DNA of 64,000 nucleotides from Brevibacillus formosus. GTDB taxonomy: Bacteria; Bacillota; Bacilli; Brevibacillales; Brevibacillaceae. Location: assembly GCF_003013405.1 (NCBI RefSeq), contig NZ_PXZL01000020.1, forward strand, positions 186,001 through 250,000. Direction: 5' to 3'. Of the stretch, positions 55,685 through 64,000 are shown one piece after another (within the stretch, counting starts at the first letter, position 1; every line of letters starts with the position of its first letter). Position numbers and translations under genes: made by a program. The notes under the pieces were generated by a model. It did not search any database. It saw only the letters and a list, made by a program, of their open reading frames with translations, and was not told the origin of the DNA.

Positions 55685-56977
55685 TTATGCTGTTACTTTG
55701 CTTTCTGCAACCAGCAAATCTACTGTTTTGCGAGTTTGCACATCGCGGTACAGAGCAGCCATACCATCTTGTGCAGAGAAGATTTTGCGCAGCTCATCAG
55801 CTGGGCGGCCGTATACGCCAGCCAGTTTATCCAGTTCTGCGTTTACGTCTTCTTCTGTTGCTTCGATGTTTTCTGCTTTGCCGATTGCTTCCAAAGTCAA
55901 GGAAGTGCGAACACGGGATGTTGCGTCTGCACGCAATTGATCACGCAGTTGGCTCTCATCCATGCCGGAGAACTGGTAGTACAGCTCCAGCGTCATGCCT
56001 TGGTATTGCAGACGTTGACCAAATTCATTTACCATTTGATCCAATTCATGCTCAACCATTACTGCTGGCAGATCGATCTCAGCGTTTTCAGCTGCTTTCA
56101 GAACGAGCTGCTCACGAACATATTGATCTTTTTCTTGCGCTGTTTTTTCTTCGAGTTTTTTCTTGGTGTCTGCTTTCAGCTCTTCCAGCGTGTCGAACTC
56201 GCTCACGTCTTTGGCAAACTCATCATCCAAAGCAGGCAGGTTTTTGCGCTTCAGGCTGTTCAGCTTCACTTTGAATACCGCTTCTTTACCAGCGAGGTTA
56301 GGAGAGTGGTACTCTTCAGGGAAGGTTACGGTAATTTCTTTTTCTTCGCCGATGTTCAAGCCAACCAGTTGCTCCTCGAACCCTGCGATGAAAGTACCGG
56401 AACCCAGTTCCAGAGAATAATCTTCCGCTTTACCGCCTTCAAAAGCTACTCCGTCTTGGAAGCCTTCGAAATCGATTACAGCGATATCGCCTGTTTGTGC
56501 GGCACCCTCTTCTACTGCTACGAGCTCAGCATGACGCTCTTGCATGCGCTTCAGTTCAGCGTCAACGCTCTCTTCTGTTACAGAGAAGTCTTTTTCTTCG
56601 ATGGACAGACCTTTGTAGTCGCCCAGCTTCACTTCAGGCTTCACAGTTACAGTCGCTTTGAAGATCAGGTTTTTCCCTTGTTCCATTTGCGTTACGTCTA
56701 CTTCTGGACGATCTACTGGCTCGATACCAGCTTCACGAACAGCTTGTCCGTATGCAGTTGGAAGCAGAATGTCAAGAGCGTCTTGGTACAAAGATTCTAC
56801 ACCAAAACGGGATTCGAACATTTTGCGTGGTACTTTTCCTTTACGGAATCCTGGAACTTGAACTTTTTGAACCACTTTTTTAAACGCTTGATCCAATGCT
56901 GCGTCTACTTGCGTAGCATCTACTTCAACCGTCAGGACTCCCTGGTTATTCTCTACCTTTTCCCAATTTGCTGCCAC
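55685..56977 (-). CDS. tig: Trigger factor
   Basis: A 430-residue ribosome-bound chaperone and prolyl isomerase. The ribosome-docking signature is [17 protein letters not shown] (about 42-58). The FKBP-type PPIase domain (about 160-245; [20 protein letters not shown]) and the C-terminal helical arms complete it. It shields nascent chains at the tunnel exit. The GTG start has AGGAGGGG 8 bases upstream. Confidence 0.97.
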   Translation of the reverse strand: MAANWEKVENNQGVLTVEVDATQVDAALDQAFKKVVQKVQVPGFRKGKVPRKMFESRFGVESLYQDALDILLPTAYGQAVREAGIEPVDRPEVDVTQMEQGKNLIFKATVTVKPEVKLGDYKGLSIEEKDFSVTEESVDAELKRMQERHAELVAVEEGAAQTGDIAVIDFEGFQDGVAFEGGKAEDYSLELGSGTFIAGFEEQLVGLNIGEEKEITVTFPEEYHSPNLAGKEAVFKVKLNSLKRKNLPALDDEFAKDVSEFDTLEELKADTKKKLEEKTAQEKDQYVREQLVLKAAENAEIDLPAVMVEHELDQMVNEFGQRLQYQGMTLELYYQFSGMDESQLRDQLRADATSRVRTSLTLEAIGKAENIEATEEDVNAELDKLAGVYGRPADELRKIFSAQDGMAALYRDVQTRKTVDLLVAESKVTA

Positions 56978-57078
56978 GTAAACTTCCCCTCCTAAATCGA
57001 ATCAACAGAACATCGCCAGCCGCGCCATGGTATCTTCGCAGGCTCGGATGATAATATTCTAGCCATTATAACCATTCT

Positions 57079-57106
57079 AGTATAGCACAAATCTTTTAGT
57101 TTTCAA
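57079..57106 (-). promoter_or_regulatory. Promoter of tig
   Basis: TTGAAA (57106-57101) and TATACT (57084-57079) with 16-base spacing on the minus strand. It overlaps the final codon of the ysnB gene. Confidence 0.6.
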
Positions 57107-57642
57107 GAAGACCTCATTGGTCGACGAACAGAATAGTTCCCTCCCAATTGTGGAACCGGGTTGCCTAGATGATCATAAAACACCACGGATATGTAAACTT
57201 CTGTCGGACTCGTTCCAGTCTCTTCTAAATGGGCATATGTCGGTACGTGAAAACCGCGCGGCATTTGCAGGCTGCCGGGATTCAGAAACAGGATGTCTCT
57301 CTCTACGCCACATACAGGTACATGGGAGTGACCGAATACGACTACATTTGCTCCGACCTCTTCTGCACGGTAATGAAGGCGCAGAAGAGAGCCTTTCACT
57401 CCGAAGAGATGCCCGTGCGTTTGCAGGATGTGAAGGTCGCGCCATTTGGTCTCTTGCTCAGTCGGCACCTCTTGTGTCGAATCGCAATTGCCTCGGACAA
57501 GCGTCATGTTGGAAAACGGCTCGCGTTTATGGTCGACACAAAAATCGCCACAATGCAAAATTTTTTCGACATGATGTCGGTTGACGACCTGGCTTACTTC
57601 CCGAACCAAGCCGTGGCTATCGCTCATGATGAGAATTCCCAT
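57103..57642 (-). CDS. ysnB: YfcE/MJ0936-family metallophosphoesterase
   Basis: A 179-residue single-domain calcineurin-like phosphoesterase. The metal-ligand motifs appear in order: ILIMSDSHG, LHCGDF, VRGNCD, LQTHGH and VVFGHSHVP. Members hydrolyse phosphodiesters in vitro; the physiological substrate is unknown. It follows ysnA (rdgB) by 29 bases in the rph-ysnA-ysnB order of B. subtilis. ATG 57642 follows GAGAGTGAGG. Confidence 0.92.
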   Translation of the reverse strand: MGILIMSDSHGLVREVSQVVNRHHVEKILHCGDFCVDHKREPFSNMTLVRGNCDSTQEVPTEQETKWRDLHILQTHGHLFGVKGSLLRLHYRAEEVGANVVVFGHSHVPVCGVERDILFLNPGSLQMPRGFHVPTYAHLEETGTSPTEVYISVVFYDHLGNPVPQLGGNYSVRRPMRSS

Positions 57643-57671
57643 CACGCCTCACTCTCCTGTTTCTCTCTTGT

Positions 57672-58265
57672 CTACTTGATGATTTCAAGCAGTTGCTGCA
57701 TGGCACGAGCACGGTGGCTGATCTGGTTCTTTTCTTCTGGCATGAGTTCGGCCATCATTTTGTCCATCGATGGGATGTAGAATACCGGATCGTACCCGAA
57801 GCCGTTTGTCCCTTTTGGCTCACGAGCGATCACTCCCTCACAAGCGCCAGTGGCAATGATTGGCTCTTCGCCAGGAATCACCAACGCCAACGTACAACGG
57901 AAACGAGCTGTGCGTTCCTGTGTCGACACCTCTTCCAGCTCTTTCAACAATTTACGCCAATTCTGCTCGTCTGTTGCATCTTCTCCAGCGAAGCGTGCGG
58001 AGTAAACACCAGGGCGTCCTTCCAGCGCATCTACTTCCAGACCGGAATCGTCACCGAGGGCTGGCAGGTTCAAGTATGTAGAGATTTCGATTGCTTTTTT
58101 CAGCGCGTTTCCTTCGAAGGTGTCCTTGTCTTCTACTACCTCTGGCACACCGTCAAATTCAGCGAGGCTAATGCCTTCCCAGCCTGCATCTGCGAACAGC
58201 CTGTTGAATTCTTTCACTTTTCCTTGGTTACGAGTTGCGAGCACGACTTTTTTTCGATTAGGCAT
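57672..58265 (-). CDS. ysnA: XTP/dITP pyrophosphatase (RdgB/Ham1 family)
   Basis: A 197-residue house-cleaning enzyme that hydrolyses deaminated purine triphosphates (XTP, ITP, dITP). Signature segments: [14 protein letters not shown] (N-terminus), [23 protein letters not shown], and [14 protein letters not shown], with SHRARAM at the end. Its ATG lies 8 bases inside the end of rph, so it is translationally coupled. Confidence 0.96.
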   Translation of the reverse strand: MPNRKKVVLATRNQGKVKEFNRLFADAGWEGISLAEFDGVPEVVEDKDTFEGNALKKAIEISTYLNLPALGDDSGLEVDALEGRPGVYSARFAGEDATDEQNWRKLLKELEEVSTQERTARFRCTLALVIPGEEPIIATGACEGVIAREPKGTNGFGYDPVFYIPSMDKMMAELMPEEKNQISHRARAMQQLLEIIK

Positions 58266-59019
58266 GACTTTCCTCCGCTACTGATTGCGCAAAAGAGAGC
58301 GTAACATCAGAGAGCGCCTCTTTTTGACTGGTAATCAAGTTGTCAATGCCGACTTTTGCAAGGGCAATCATTTCTTGTAGCTGTTCAGGAGAAAACGGAG
58401 CATCCTCCCCTGTTCCTTGCAGCTCGACAAATTTTCCATTTCCCGTCATGACGACATTCATGTCGACAATCGCTGTAGAATCCTCTTTGTAGTTGAGATC
58501 GAGCACGGCTTCCTCACCGACTACCCCTACTGAGGTCGCTGCCAGAAAGTCGTTGAGCGGCAGTTGTTTCCAGGTGCCACTATCCACCAGCTTTTGCATC
58601 GCTTCTACCATTGCCACGTAGGCTCCGGTAATCGAAGCTGTACGTGTACCTCCGTCAGCCTGGATGACATCGCAATCCAGCCAAATGGTGCGTTCACCCA
58701 TTGCTTCAAGGTTCACAACGGAGCGTAGAGCACGTCCGATCAGACGCTGAATCTCCATTGTTCGTCCACCGACTTTTCCTTTGGACGACTCACGCGCGTT
58801 GCGGGTCGCTGTTGCTCGGGGAAGCATGGAATACTCGGCTGTGATCCAGCCCTTCCCGCCACCACGCATAAAAGGCGGTACCCGGTCCTCCAAAGTCGCC
58901 GTACAAATCACCTTTGTGTCCCCGACTTCAATCAGGCACGATCCTTCTGCGTGTTTAATGTAATTGCGCGTAATTGTTACAGGGCGCAATTGATCATGGG
59001 CACGGCCATCCACTCTCAT
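58258..59019 (-). CDS. rph: Ribonuclease PH
   Basis: A 253-residue phosphorolytic 3'-5' exoribonuclease that trims tRNA 3' ends. Landmarks are [20 protein letters not shown], the RNA-binding [10 protein letters not shown] segment, [32 protein letters not shown], and catalytic aspartates in [27 protein letters not shown] precedes the ATG. It is the first gene of rph-ysnA-ysnB, in the opposite direction to the MFS gene. Confidence 0.97.
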   Translation of the reverse strand: MRVDGRAHDQLRPVTITRNYIKHAEGSCLIEVGDTKVICTATLEDRVPPFMRGGGKGWITAEYSMLPRATATRNARESSKGKVGGRTMEIQRLIGRALRSVVNLEAMGERTIWLDCDVIQADGGTRTASITGAYVAMVEAMQKLVDSGTWKQLPLNDFLAATSVGVVGEEAVLDLNYKEDSTAIVDMNVVMTGNGKFVELQGTGEDAPFSPEQLQEMIALAKVGIDNLITSQKEALSDVTLSFAQSVAEESHA

Positions 59020-59188
59020 TCCAAGTTCCTCCTAAATCGCTTTGTTACACTCCGCTCATTATACCAGAGGCAGGAAACGATCTGCCACTGCACAAACGCC
59101 TCTTCCCTATTTACGTTAATTGCAAATATTCTTGTCACTTCCTCCCGCATAAAAAATTTCCTTGCCTCTACCTAATAGTTTAAATATC

Positions 59189-59200
59189 ATCTAATTAGAT
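59189..59200. promoter_or_regulatory. Palindrome upstream of the MFS gene
   Basis: A perfect 12-base palindrome, ATCTAATTAGAT, in an AT-rich promoter region 34 bases before the MFS start codon. It is a plausible site for a dimeric repressor such as a MarR- or TetR-type protein; no such gene is nearby. Confidence 0.4.
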
Positions 59201-59233
59201 ATTCAATTAATTTGATGGTAGGTGAATTTACTT

Positions 59234-60481
59234 ATGAGCTTCCTTGTTCTTTTGAAAAAGCCGAATTTGCGGCGTCTTTTAACTGCCAATTTCTTAAGCG
59301 GAATCGGTGATTGGTTTAACAGCGTTGCTGTGCTCGCACTGCTGCTCGAAATAACAGGAACAGCTATCGCTGTAGGCATTACCCTCGCACTACGTACGCT
59401 GCCTCACTTGATTTTTGGTCCGCTGGGTGGTCTGATGGCAGACCGTTTTGATCGAAAAAAAGTGATGGTCGCCTGTGATCTCGTTCGCGGCTTCGTTGCT
59501 CTTTCGTTCTTGTTTGTATCTGAAAAATCAGATTTATGGATCATCTATGCAGGCACGTTTTTGTTAGTTGCCTTTTCTTCCCTTTACAATCCTTCACGAA
59601 TGTCCCTGCTCCCCAAAATCGTTGACCCTGAGGAATTGGCGACTGCGAACGCACTTGACCAAAGTATCTTTGGAATCGTCATGGCCATCGGTTCGTTGAT
59701 CGGCGGTATTTTTATTGCAATATGGGGTAGTGATCTCGCTTTTCTTTTCAATGCCCTCTCCTTTTTCGCCTCGGCTCTGTTTTTAGCTAGACTGAGGGTA
59801 CCCGCCTCCCCAGACAACTCCGTTCATAACGTGCAGTTGCAGCAGGCTGCTAAAGTCTCTTCCTACGGAGAGGTGATTCGCGCCATCACGTCCACACCGA
59901 TTGTGTACGCCGTCCTTTTGCTGAAAGCCGTGTGGCCAATCGGCGGAGGGATTATCAATGTCCTGATCAGTGTCTATGCCTATCAAGTGTTTACTGCCGG
60001 TGAATGGGGAATTGGTTTGTTGTACGGTGCGATCGGAATTGGCTTCATCATCGGGGGAATACTTGCTCAGCGCTTTCAACGTTACTTTTACAAAGTGGCT
60101 GCCAGCAGCTTCGCTTTGGAAGGCTTTGGGCTGCTTTTGACCAGCTTCTCACCCACGATTTATGTAACGGCACTGTTCTTTGCACTCTCCACCGTGGCAG
60201 GAGGTATGGGAAACGCCAGCCTGAATACGTTGATCATGCGGCATGTCGCCCCCAGCTACCATGGCAGAGTATTTGCCTTGGATGCGACAATCTCCAACAT
60301 CCTGATCGGTTTGTCCATGCTCCTTGGCGGTTGGATTTTAACGATGGCAGACCCGCGCATTGTCGGCTTTGTGGCTGGTTTTTTGGTCACAGTCCCATCG
60401 CTTTTGCTTGGGCTAATTATTTGGAGAACGGTACGCGGTAGTGGCAACGAACCATTGGCGAACAAAAACCACGCTCGTTAA
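59234..60481 (+). CDS. MFS transporter
   Basis: A 415-residue major facilitator with about 12 membrane segments. The cytoplasmic motif A appears as GGLMADRFDRKKVMV between helices 2 and 3. It resembles MFS_3-type exporters (enterobactin exporter EntS/macrolide-efflux-like). Substrate unknown. ATG 59234 follows GGTAGGTGA; GTG 59222 has no good site. It stands alone on the plus strand between rph and gerM, an insertion relative to B. subtilis. Confidence 0.88.
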   Translation: MSFLVLLKKPNLRRLLTANFLSGIGDWFNSVAVLALLLEITGTAIAVGITLALRTLPHLIFGPLGGLMADRFDRKKVMVACDLVRGFVALSFLFVSEKSDLWIIYAGTFLLVAFSSLYNPSRMSLLPKIVDPEELATANALDQSIFGIVMAIGSLIGGIFIAIWGSDLAFLFNALSFFASALFLARLRVPASPDNSVHNVQLQQAAKVSSYGEVIRAITSTPIVYAVLLLKAVWPIGGGIINVLISVYAYQVFTAGEWGIGLLYGAIGIGFIIGGILAQRFQRYFYKVAASSFALEGFGLLLTSFSPTIYVTALFFALSTVAGGMGNASLNTLIMRHVAPSYHGRVFALDATISNILIGLSMLLGGWILTMADPRIVGFVAGFLVTVPSLLLGLIIWRTVRGSGNEPLANKNHAR

Positions 60482-60500
60482 TACGGGCGTGGCTCGTTCC

Positions 60501-61553
60501 TTACATCTGTATGGGATTGAGTTTGACCGGACGGCTCACTGGTTTGGTGAACTCGCCACTAGCTAGCGGTTTTCCTTCCACCAGCAGCTGCACTTGCTTG
60601 GCTCCTGTAGTCTCCGTCAATGACAAGACGAGCGATTGCAGGGCTTCTGGGCTCGCTTCCTTGCCATCATCATACTTGAGGATGTCACTGCTCAAATTGA
60701 CTGTGACCAAATCTTTTTCCTGCTTCACATTCAGAACACGTGTCGTGCGCAGCAAGGAACTAAAGAGCTGAGATCCTTGTTTCGGTCCTTTGATCAACTC
60801 TTCGACGGTTGCCTTGGCGATATCAGCCGTTTCAGGAACCAGTCGAGTTACTGGGACATAATACGTACGTGTATCATCCAGCTGTCCCTGGAAATAAACG
60901 GTTACACTGGAGGTATCTCCTGGTACCGCCCCATCGCCCAGTTCGAGATTGACTCCTTGATTCCGGTCTAATAGCGTTATGGGTGTTTTGGCTGCTGGCA
61001 TTTCCGTCAACGGCGTTCCGTTCACCCAAATTTGCACAGTCTTGACGGTGCTAAATTCCGTCAGCGCCCGGGTGACGGCATCGACAATTTTCTTCTCGTC
61101 CTTCTCCTCGTACGTTTTGAAGTCTTTGGAAAAATCGACAGTGGCTACGCCGTTTTTGATGACCAGTCCTTTTACTTCTGTCCCTTTTGGCAAGACAGCG
61201 GTGAAGCCACCCTGGAGCATGCTTTCTACCGGACCACCTTTTATCATGTAGCTCAATACTTGTTTGGCAGGACCGTCTGATTTCGGAAGAGTCATCGAGA
61301 CAGGAACGATATATCCGTTAGCATCCTGCAAGTACACCATTCTCTCTCCAGTCTCCGGAACGACTGGTTGTGCGCCTTCTTTTGCACCATCCGGGGACAG
61401 CGTGCCGTTTGGCAAATCCACAGATACCTCTGACTGTGGCGGTGCATCAATACTAATCGTTTCCTTTTCCGGGCCAAAGAGACCGCAGCCCGACAAAAGC
61501 ACTGCGCTAACCCCCAGCACGGCCGTCATTTTCCCGATGTGCCTTATCTTCAT
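60501..61553 (-). CDS. gerM: Germination lipoprotein GerM
   Basis: A 350-residue lipoprotein. The lipobox LLSGC places the lipidated Cys at residue 23. Two GerMN domains follow (about 80-195 and 215-335), the architecture of GerM, which is needed for sporulation and germination in B. subtilis and takes part in the SpoIIIA-SpoIIQ secretion complex between mother cell and forespore. ATG 61553 has GGAGGAGG upstream. A weak sigma-E-like promoter (GCATAAA, 15 bases, TATACATG) lies about 40 bases upstream. Confidence 0.93.
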   Translation of the reverse strand: MKIRHIGKMTAVLGVSAVLLSGCGLFGPEKETISIDAPPQSEVSVDLPNGTLSPDGAKEGAQPVVPETGERMVYLQDANGYIVPVSMTLPKSDGPAKQVLSYMIKGGPVESMLQGGFTAVLPKGTEVKGLVIKNGVATVDFSKDFKTYEEKDEKKIVDAVTRALTEFSTVKTVQIWVNGTPLTEMPAAKTPITLLDRNQGVNLELGDGAVPGDTSSVTVYFQGQLDDTRTYYVPVTRLVPETADIAKATVEELIKGPKQGSQLFSSLLRTTRVLNVKQEKDLVTVNLSSDILKYDDGKEASPEALQSLVLSLTETTGAKQVQLLVEGKPLASGEFTKPVSRPVKLNPIQM

Positions 61554-61649
61554 TTCCCCAGCCTCCTCCACACACTTTGTACTACCATGTATACGAGCTA
61601 GGCTTGGGTTTATGCGTTGAAAGTTTGTCTCGCCAGACAAGGTTTTCCA

Positions 61650-62462
61650 TCAGGGCTGGACGGTTTTTTCCAATGAGTTGTGCTGGACGTTTACTTTGCA
61701 ATCCAGCCATTCTTCTGCAATGGTCCGAAATTTGTGGGCCTCCCCACTCGTCACAAACAGATGCTCTGGGCGCTCTATTTGCTTGCTTTCGGCGTCCGCC
61801 GCAATTTGCAGGGACAATTCTCGCGCTGTCTCTTCTGCGGAGTTGATCAAGCGCACTCGATCTCCCATCACTTCCGAAATGACCGGTGCTAGCAACGGAT
61901 AGTGTGTACAACCCAAAATTAACGTGTCCAAATCTTCGTGCAAGAACGGGGCAAGCGTTTCTTTTACAATTCTTCTTGCTTCCTCCGAGTTCGCCATGTG
62001 GCTCTCTACCAGCGGCACAAATGCGGGACAAGCCATGCCTGCGACGTACAAATCCGGTTGCATCCGTAAAAGCGCACGTTCATACGCCTTAGTACGAATG
62101 GTCGTTTCTGTCCCGATGACACCGACTCTTCCGTTTTTTGTCACTTGAACAGCCGCACGCGCCCCTGGTTCAATCACCCCGATGACGGGCAACGGCAAAT
62201 CCTCCATCGCTTCCTCCAGCACGACGGCAGTCGCAGTATTACAGGCGATCACCAATGCTTTTAACGGTGTACGCATCACATAGTCGATCATTTGAAAGCT
62301 GTAGGCACGAATGTCTTCCGGCGATTTGGAGCCATACGGACAACGGGCATTATCGCCTACATAAACAATCCGTTCTTCGGGTAGCTGACGCATGACTTCC
62401 TTCGCAACAGTTAATCCTCCCACTCCTGAATCAATAACGGCAATCGCTCGTTCTCTACTCAT
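61650..62462 (-). CDS. murI: Glutamate racemase
   Basis: A 270-residue cofactor-independent racemase supplying D-glutamate for peptidoglycan. The two catalytic cysteines lie in VIACNTATAVV and ILGCTHYPLL. The N-terminus AVIDSGVGGLTVAKEV and the YVGDNARCPYGSK segment are family signatures. ATG 62462 has GGGGAG 10 bases upstream. The gerM-adjacent position matches racE of B. subtilis. Confidence 0.97.
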   Translation of the reverse strand: MSRERAIAVIDSGVGGLTVAKEVMRQLPEERIVYVGDNARCPYGSKSPEDIRAYSFQMIDYVMRTPLKALVIACNTATAVVLEEAMEDLPLPVIGVIEPGARAAVQVTKNGRVGVIGTETTIRTKAYERALLRMQPDLYVAGMACPAFVPLVESHMANSEEARRIVKETLAPFLHEDLDTLILGCTHYPLLAPVISEVMGDRVRLINSAEETARELSLQIAADAESKQIERPEHLFVTSGEAHKFRTIAEEWLDCKVNVQHNSLEKTVQP

Positions 62463-62632
62463 GCTAATGTGTCTCCCCTGTTGAAATGAATATAGTACAG
62501 CATACCACTCAAACATTTGTGCTACTACCATATGCGGAGATGAAATTTCTTGTACTCCGCAAATGTCGCACCTTCTCTAGGCGCCTTTCATAATGTGGGG
62601 AGAGATGATGTGCCTACGAGGAGGAGAATCTT

Positions 62633-63664
62633 TTGGTAGAAGAAGCCAAGAATTTGCTGGACTGGAGCCAATGGGGCCGACAATGGATCGAGCATTTGCG
62701 AAGACATAAGACCCTCAACCGAGAACTCGAACGGCATCTGCACAAATTCGAAGAAACATTTACACGGATCGGAAGGCAAGCATCCAAGCTTGATTCGGCA
62801 AAAGACAGCGACGAACTCCCTGCTCTCATCACTCGCGCCGAACAAGTGCAGCAGCAATTCCATCACTTTTTACGACTGGCTCAATTGAGTGAAGATGAGC
62901 ATCTGGAAGAAGAAGTAAAGGAACCTGTTCAGGAATTGATAAATGCACAGCCCGCCATGGCGGAAGAAGAACCAGTACCTGTAGTGCCAGCACCCGTTTC
63001 CTATCCCGGCGCACGCGAGCCAGTCCGTGCGGCACGCCCCGTGGCTGTCGGCCGACATACCCTCCCCCCGCTCCCTTATGCTTACAACGCATTGGAGCCG
63101 TATATCGATGAAGCTACCATGCAAATCCATCACATCAAGCTGCACCAGAAGTATGTAGACGATCTCAATGCAGCAGAACGGAAGCTAGCTGAGGCTCGAG
63201 AAAGTGGCAACTTCGATCTCATACGCCATTGGGAACGCGAGCTTGCCTTTAATGGGGCCGGTCATTACTTGCATACTATCTTTTGGCCAGCCATGAGTCC
63301 GAATGGGGGTGGCATTCCCTCTGGTGATCTCGCAGCGGCAATCAATCGGTATTTCGGTTCATATGACGCCTTTAAGAGGCAATTTAGTCAGGCGGCAGAA
63401 AAGGTAGAAGGTCCTGGGTGGGCGATCCTCGTTTGGTCCCCACGAGCACAGCATCTGGAGATTCTTACAGCCGAAAAGCACCAGAACCTGTCACAATGGG
63501 ATGTGATTCCGTTACTGCCTCTGGACGTATGGGAGCACGCCTATTTCCTGGCATATCAAAACCAGCGAGATAAATATGTAGAGAACTGGTGGAATATCGT
63601 TAACTGGCCCTATGCGGAAGAGCGCTTCGAAAAAGCACGAAAACTTCGCTGGGAGCCATATTGA
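62633..63664 (+). CDS. sodF: Fe/Mn superoxide dismutase with long N-terminal extension
   Basis: A 343-residue protein. Residues 1-100 are helical and charged (WIEHLRRHKTLNRELERHL...), 100-140 form a Pro/Val/Ala-rich linker, and from about 141 (RHTLPPLPYAYNALEPYID) a complete Fe/Mn SOD follows. Metal ligands are visible in MQIHHIKLHQKYV, AGHYLHTIFW and LDVWEHAYFL (Asp and His). The layout matches SodF-type proteins of Bacilli rather than the housekeeping SodA of about 200 residues. The TTG start has AGGAGG 8 bases upstream. A CATAATGTG box with an upstream AC could be a sigma-K-type promoter (weak). Confidence 0.88.
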   Translation: MVEEAKNLLDWSQWGRQWIEHLRRHKTLNRELERHLHKFEETFTRIGRQASKLDSAKDSDELPALITRAEQVQQQFHHFLRLAQLSEDEHLEEEVKEPVQELINAQPAMAEEEPVPVVPAPVSYPGAREPVRAARPVAVGRHTLPPLPYAYNALEPYIDEATMQIHHIKLHQKYVDDLNAAERKLAEARESGNFDLIRHWERELAFNGAGHYLHTIFWPAMSPNGGGIPSGDLAAAINRYFGSYDAFKRQFSQAAEKVEGPGWAILVWSPRAQHLEILTAEKHQNLSQWDVIPLLPLDVWEHAYFLAYQNQRDKYVENWWNIVNWPYAEERFEKARKLRWEPY

Positions 63665-63684
63665 CTTGTATCTCCTTCATTGAC

Positions 63685-63729
63685 AAACCCCCTCGTCATC
63701 CCAAATGTCAGGAATGAGAGGGGGTTTTT
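63685..63729. terminator. Bidirectional terminator between sodF and the cyclophilin gene
   Basis: Arms AAACCCCCTC and GAGGGGGTTT, extended inward by TCAT/ATGA, with TTTTT on the plus strand and a short T-run on the minus strand. Confidence 0.85.
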
Positions 63730-63740
63730 GCTGGCAAAAC

Positions 63741-64000
63741 TTATTCGTTGTACGGGACAAATTCAATCTTTTGTACCTTGATCGGATTTTGGATGGGCTT
63801 GGCATTTTCATCTGTTTTCTGGGCAGCGATCTTGTCTACAACTTCCATCCCGGCAAAAACATGACCAAAAACAGTGTGACGGTTGTCGAGGTATGCTCGT
63901 CCGCCAATTTCTTTATACTTCGCTTCTGCGTTCAACGGCAGCGCCGACAAATCGAGGTACTCCTGATCTACCTTGGGGCTTTGTACAATGTAAAAATGGG
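63741..64000 (-). CDS. Cyclophilin-type peptidyl-prolyl isomerase, 3' part
   Basis: The last 86 codons of a gene that continues beyond the right edge. The reading frame stays open to 64000 and begins HFYIVQSPKVDQEYLD in the visible part, the Q-F-F-I-V-type strand of cyclophilins. It continues with DNRHTVFGHVFAGMEVVDKI, the substrate-pocket motif (HTVFGxV), and ends VQKIEFVPYNE. It catalyses cis-trans isomerisation of X-Pro bonds. Whether it is exported cannot be told without the N-terminus. Confidence 0.9.
   Translation of the reverse strand, partial: HFYIVQSPKVDQEYLDLSALPLNAEAKYKEIGGRAYLDNRHTVFGHVFAGMEVVDKIAAQKTDENAKPIQNPIKVQKIEFVPYNE

Noticed and set aside
55586-56995. Plus-strand open frame of 469 codons opposite tig
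   Set aside because: Antisense to trigger factor, with implausible Phe/Cys-rich composition and no upstream signals.
56978-57102. Possible tRNA gene between tig and ysnB
   Set aside because: No cloverleaf arms or TTCRA loop were found; the stretch is explained by the tig promoter and leader.

Overview
The window looks like chromosomal DNA of an endospore-forming Bacillota. Gene content and order follow the Bacillus subtilis arrangement (spoIVFAB, minCD, mreBCD, radC, maf, spoIIB, comC; then folC, valS, ysxE-like, spoVID; then hemL-B-D-C-X-A; then ysxC, lonA, lonB, clpX; then ysnB, ysnA, rph, gerM, racE). Departures from that order (rodA after minD, clpP beside clpX, hemEHY next to spoVID), a moderate GC content and an SLH-like secreted nucleotidase fit Brevibacillus or a close Paenibacillaceae relative best. 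The genus is an inference. Nearly all genes lie on the minus strand; only five complete genes and one small ORF lie on the plus strand.

Layout. 1-2704: start of an RNase G/E gene, a GNAT acetyltransferase, the pro-sigma-K processing pair spoIVFA-spoIVFB, and a cold shock gene. 2948-15749: a cell-shape and division cluster (mreB-mreC-mreD-mrdA-minC-minD-rodA), preceded by radC, maf, a DUF4321 gene, spoIIB, a minimal prepilin peptidase and fabH, which has a FapR-type operator. 15860-16072: a large nested palindrome with no gene. 16163-22020: murC, folC and valS, the last with a T-box leader. 22043-24946: a partner-switching module (PP2C phosphatase, HATPase kinase, STAS antagonist). 25197-28943: a small membrane protein, two CotS/YsxE-like kinase-fold proteins and SpoVID. 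29012-34355: hemE-hemH-hemY (late haem synthesis) and a PadR/HAAS/DUF4097 envelope module. 34364-39376: accessory genes, namely an SLH-like 5'-nucleotidase, two alpha/beta hydrolases, an extremely basic HipA-like protein and a GyrI-like effector-binding protein. 39445-45944: hemA-X-C-D-B-L (early haem synthesis). 46086-48520: a DMT transporter and a GH84 glycosidase inserted between hemA and ysxC. 48560-57106: ysxC-lonA, lonB with a sigma-F-type promoter, clpP-clpX and tig. 57103-64000: ysnB-ysnA-rph, an MFS transporter, gerM, racE, a long SodF-type superoxide dismutase, and the 3' part of a cyclophilin gene.

How the genes work together. The window combines housekeeping (wall precursor synthesis, elongasome and division-site placement, haem synthesis, proteolysis) with sporulation functions (SpoIIB, SpoIVFA/FB, SpoVID, GerM, LonB). 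The least ordinary items are the nested palindrome at 15860-16072, a two-copy interspersed repeat (2948-3007 and 44381-44546), a three-fold internal repeat in PBP2, the orphan partner-switching module, the net charge of about +80 on the HipA-like protein at 37956-38768, and the loss of catalytic residues in both YsxE-like kinases. No rRNA, tRNA, CRISPR array, transposase or prophage gene was seen. All homology calls are from reading motifs by eye; no database search was run.
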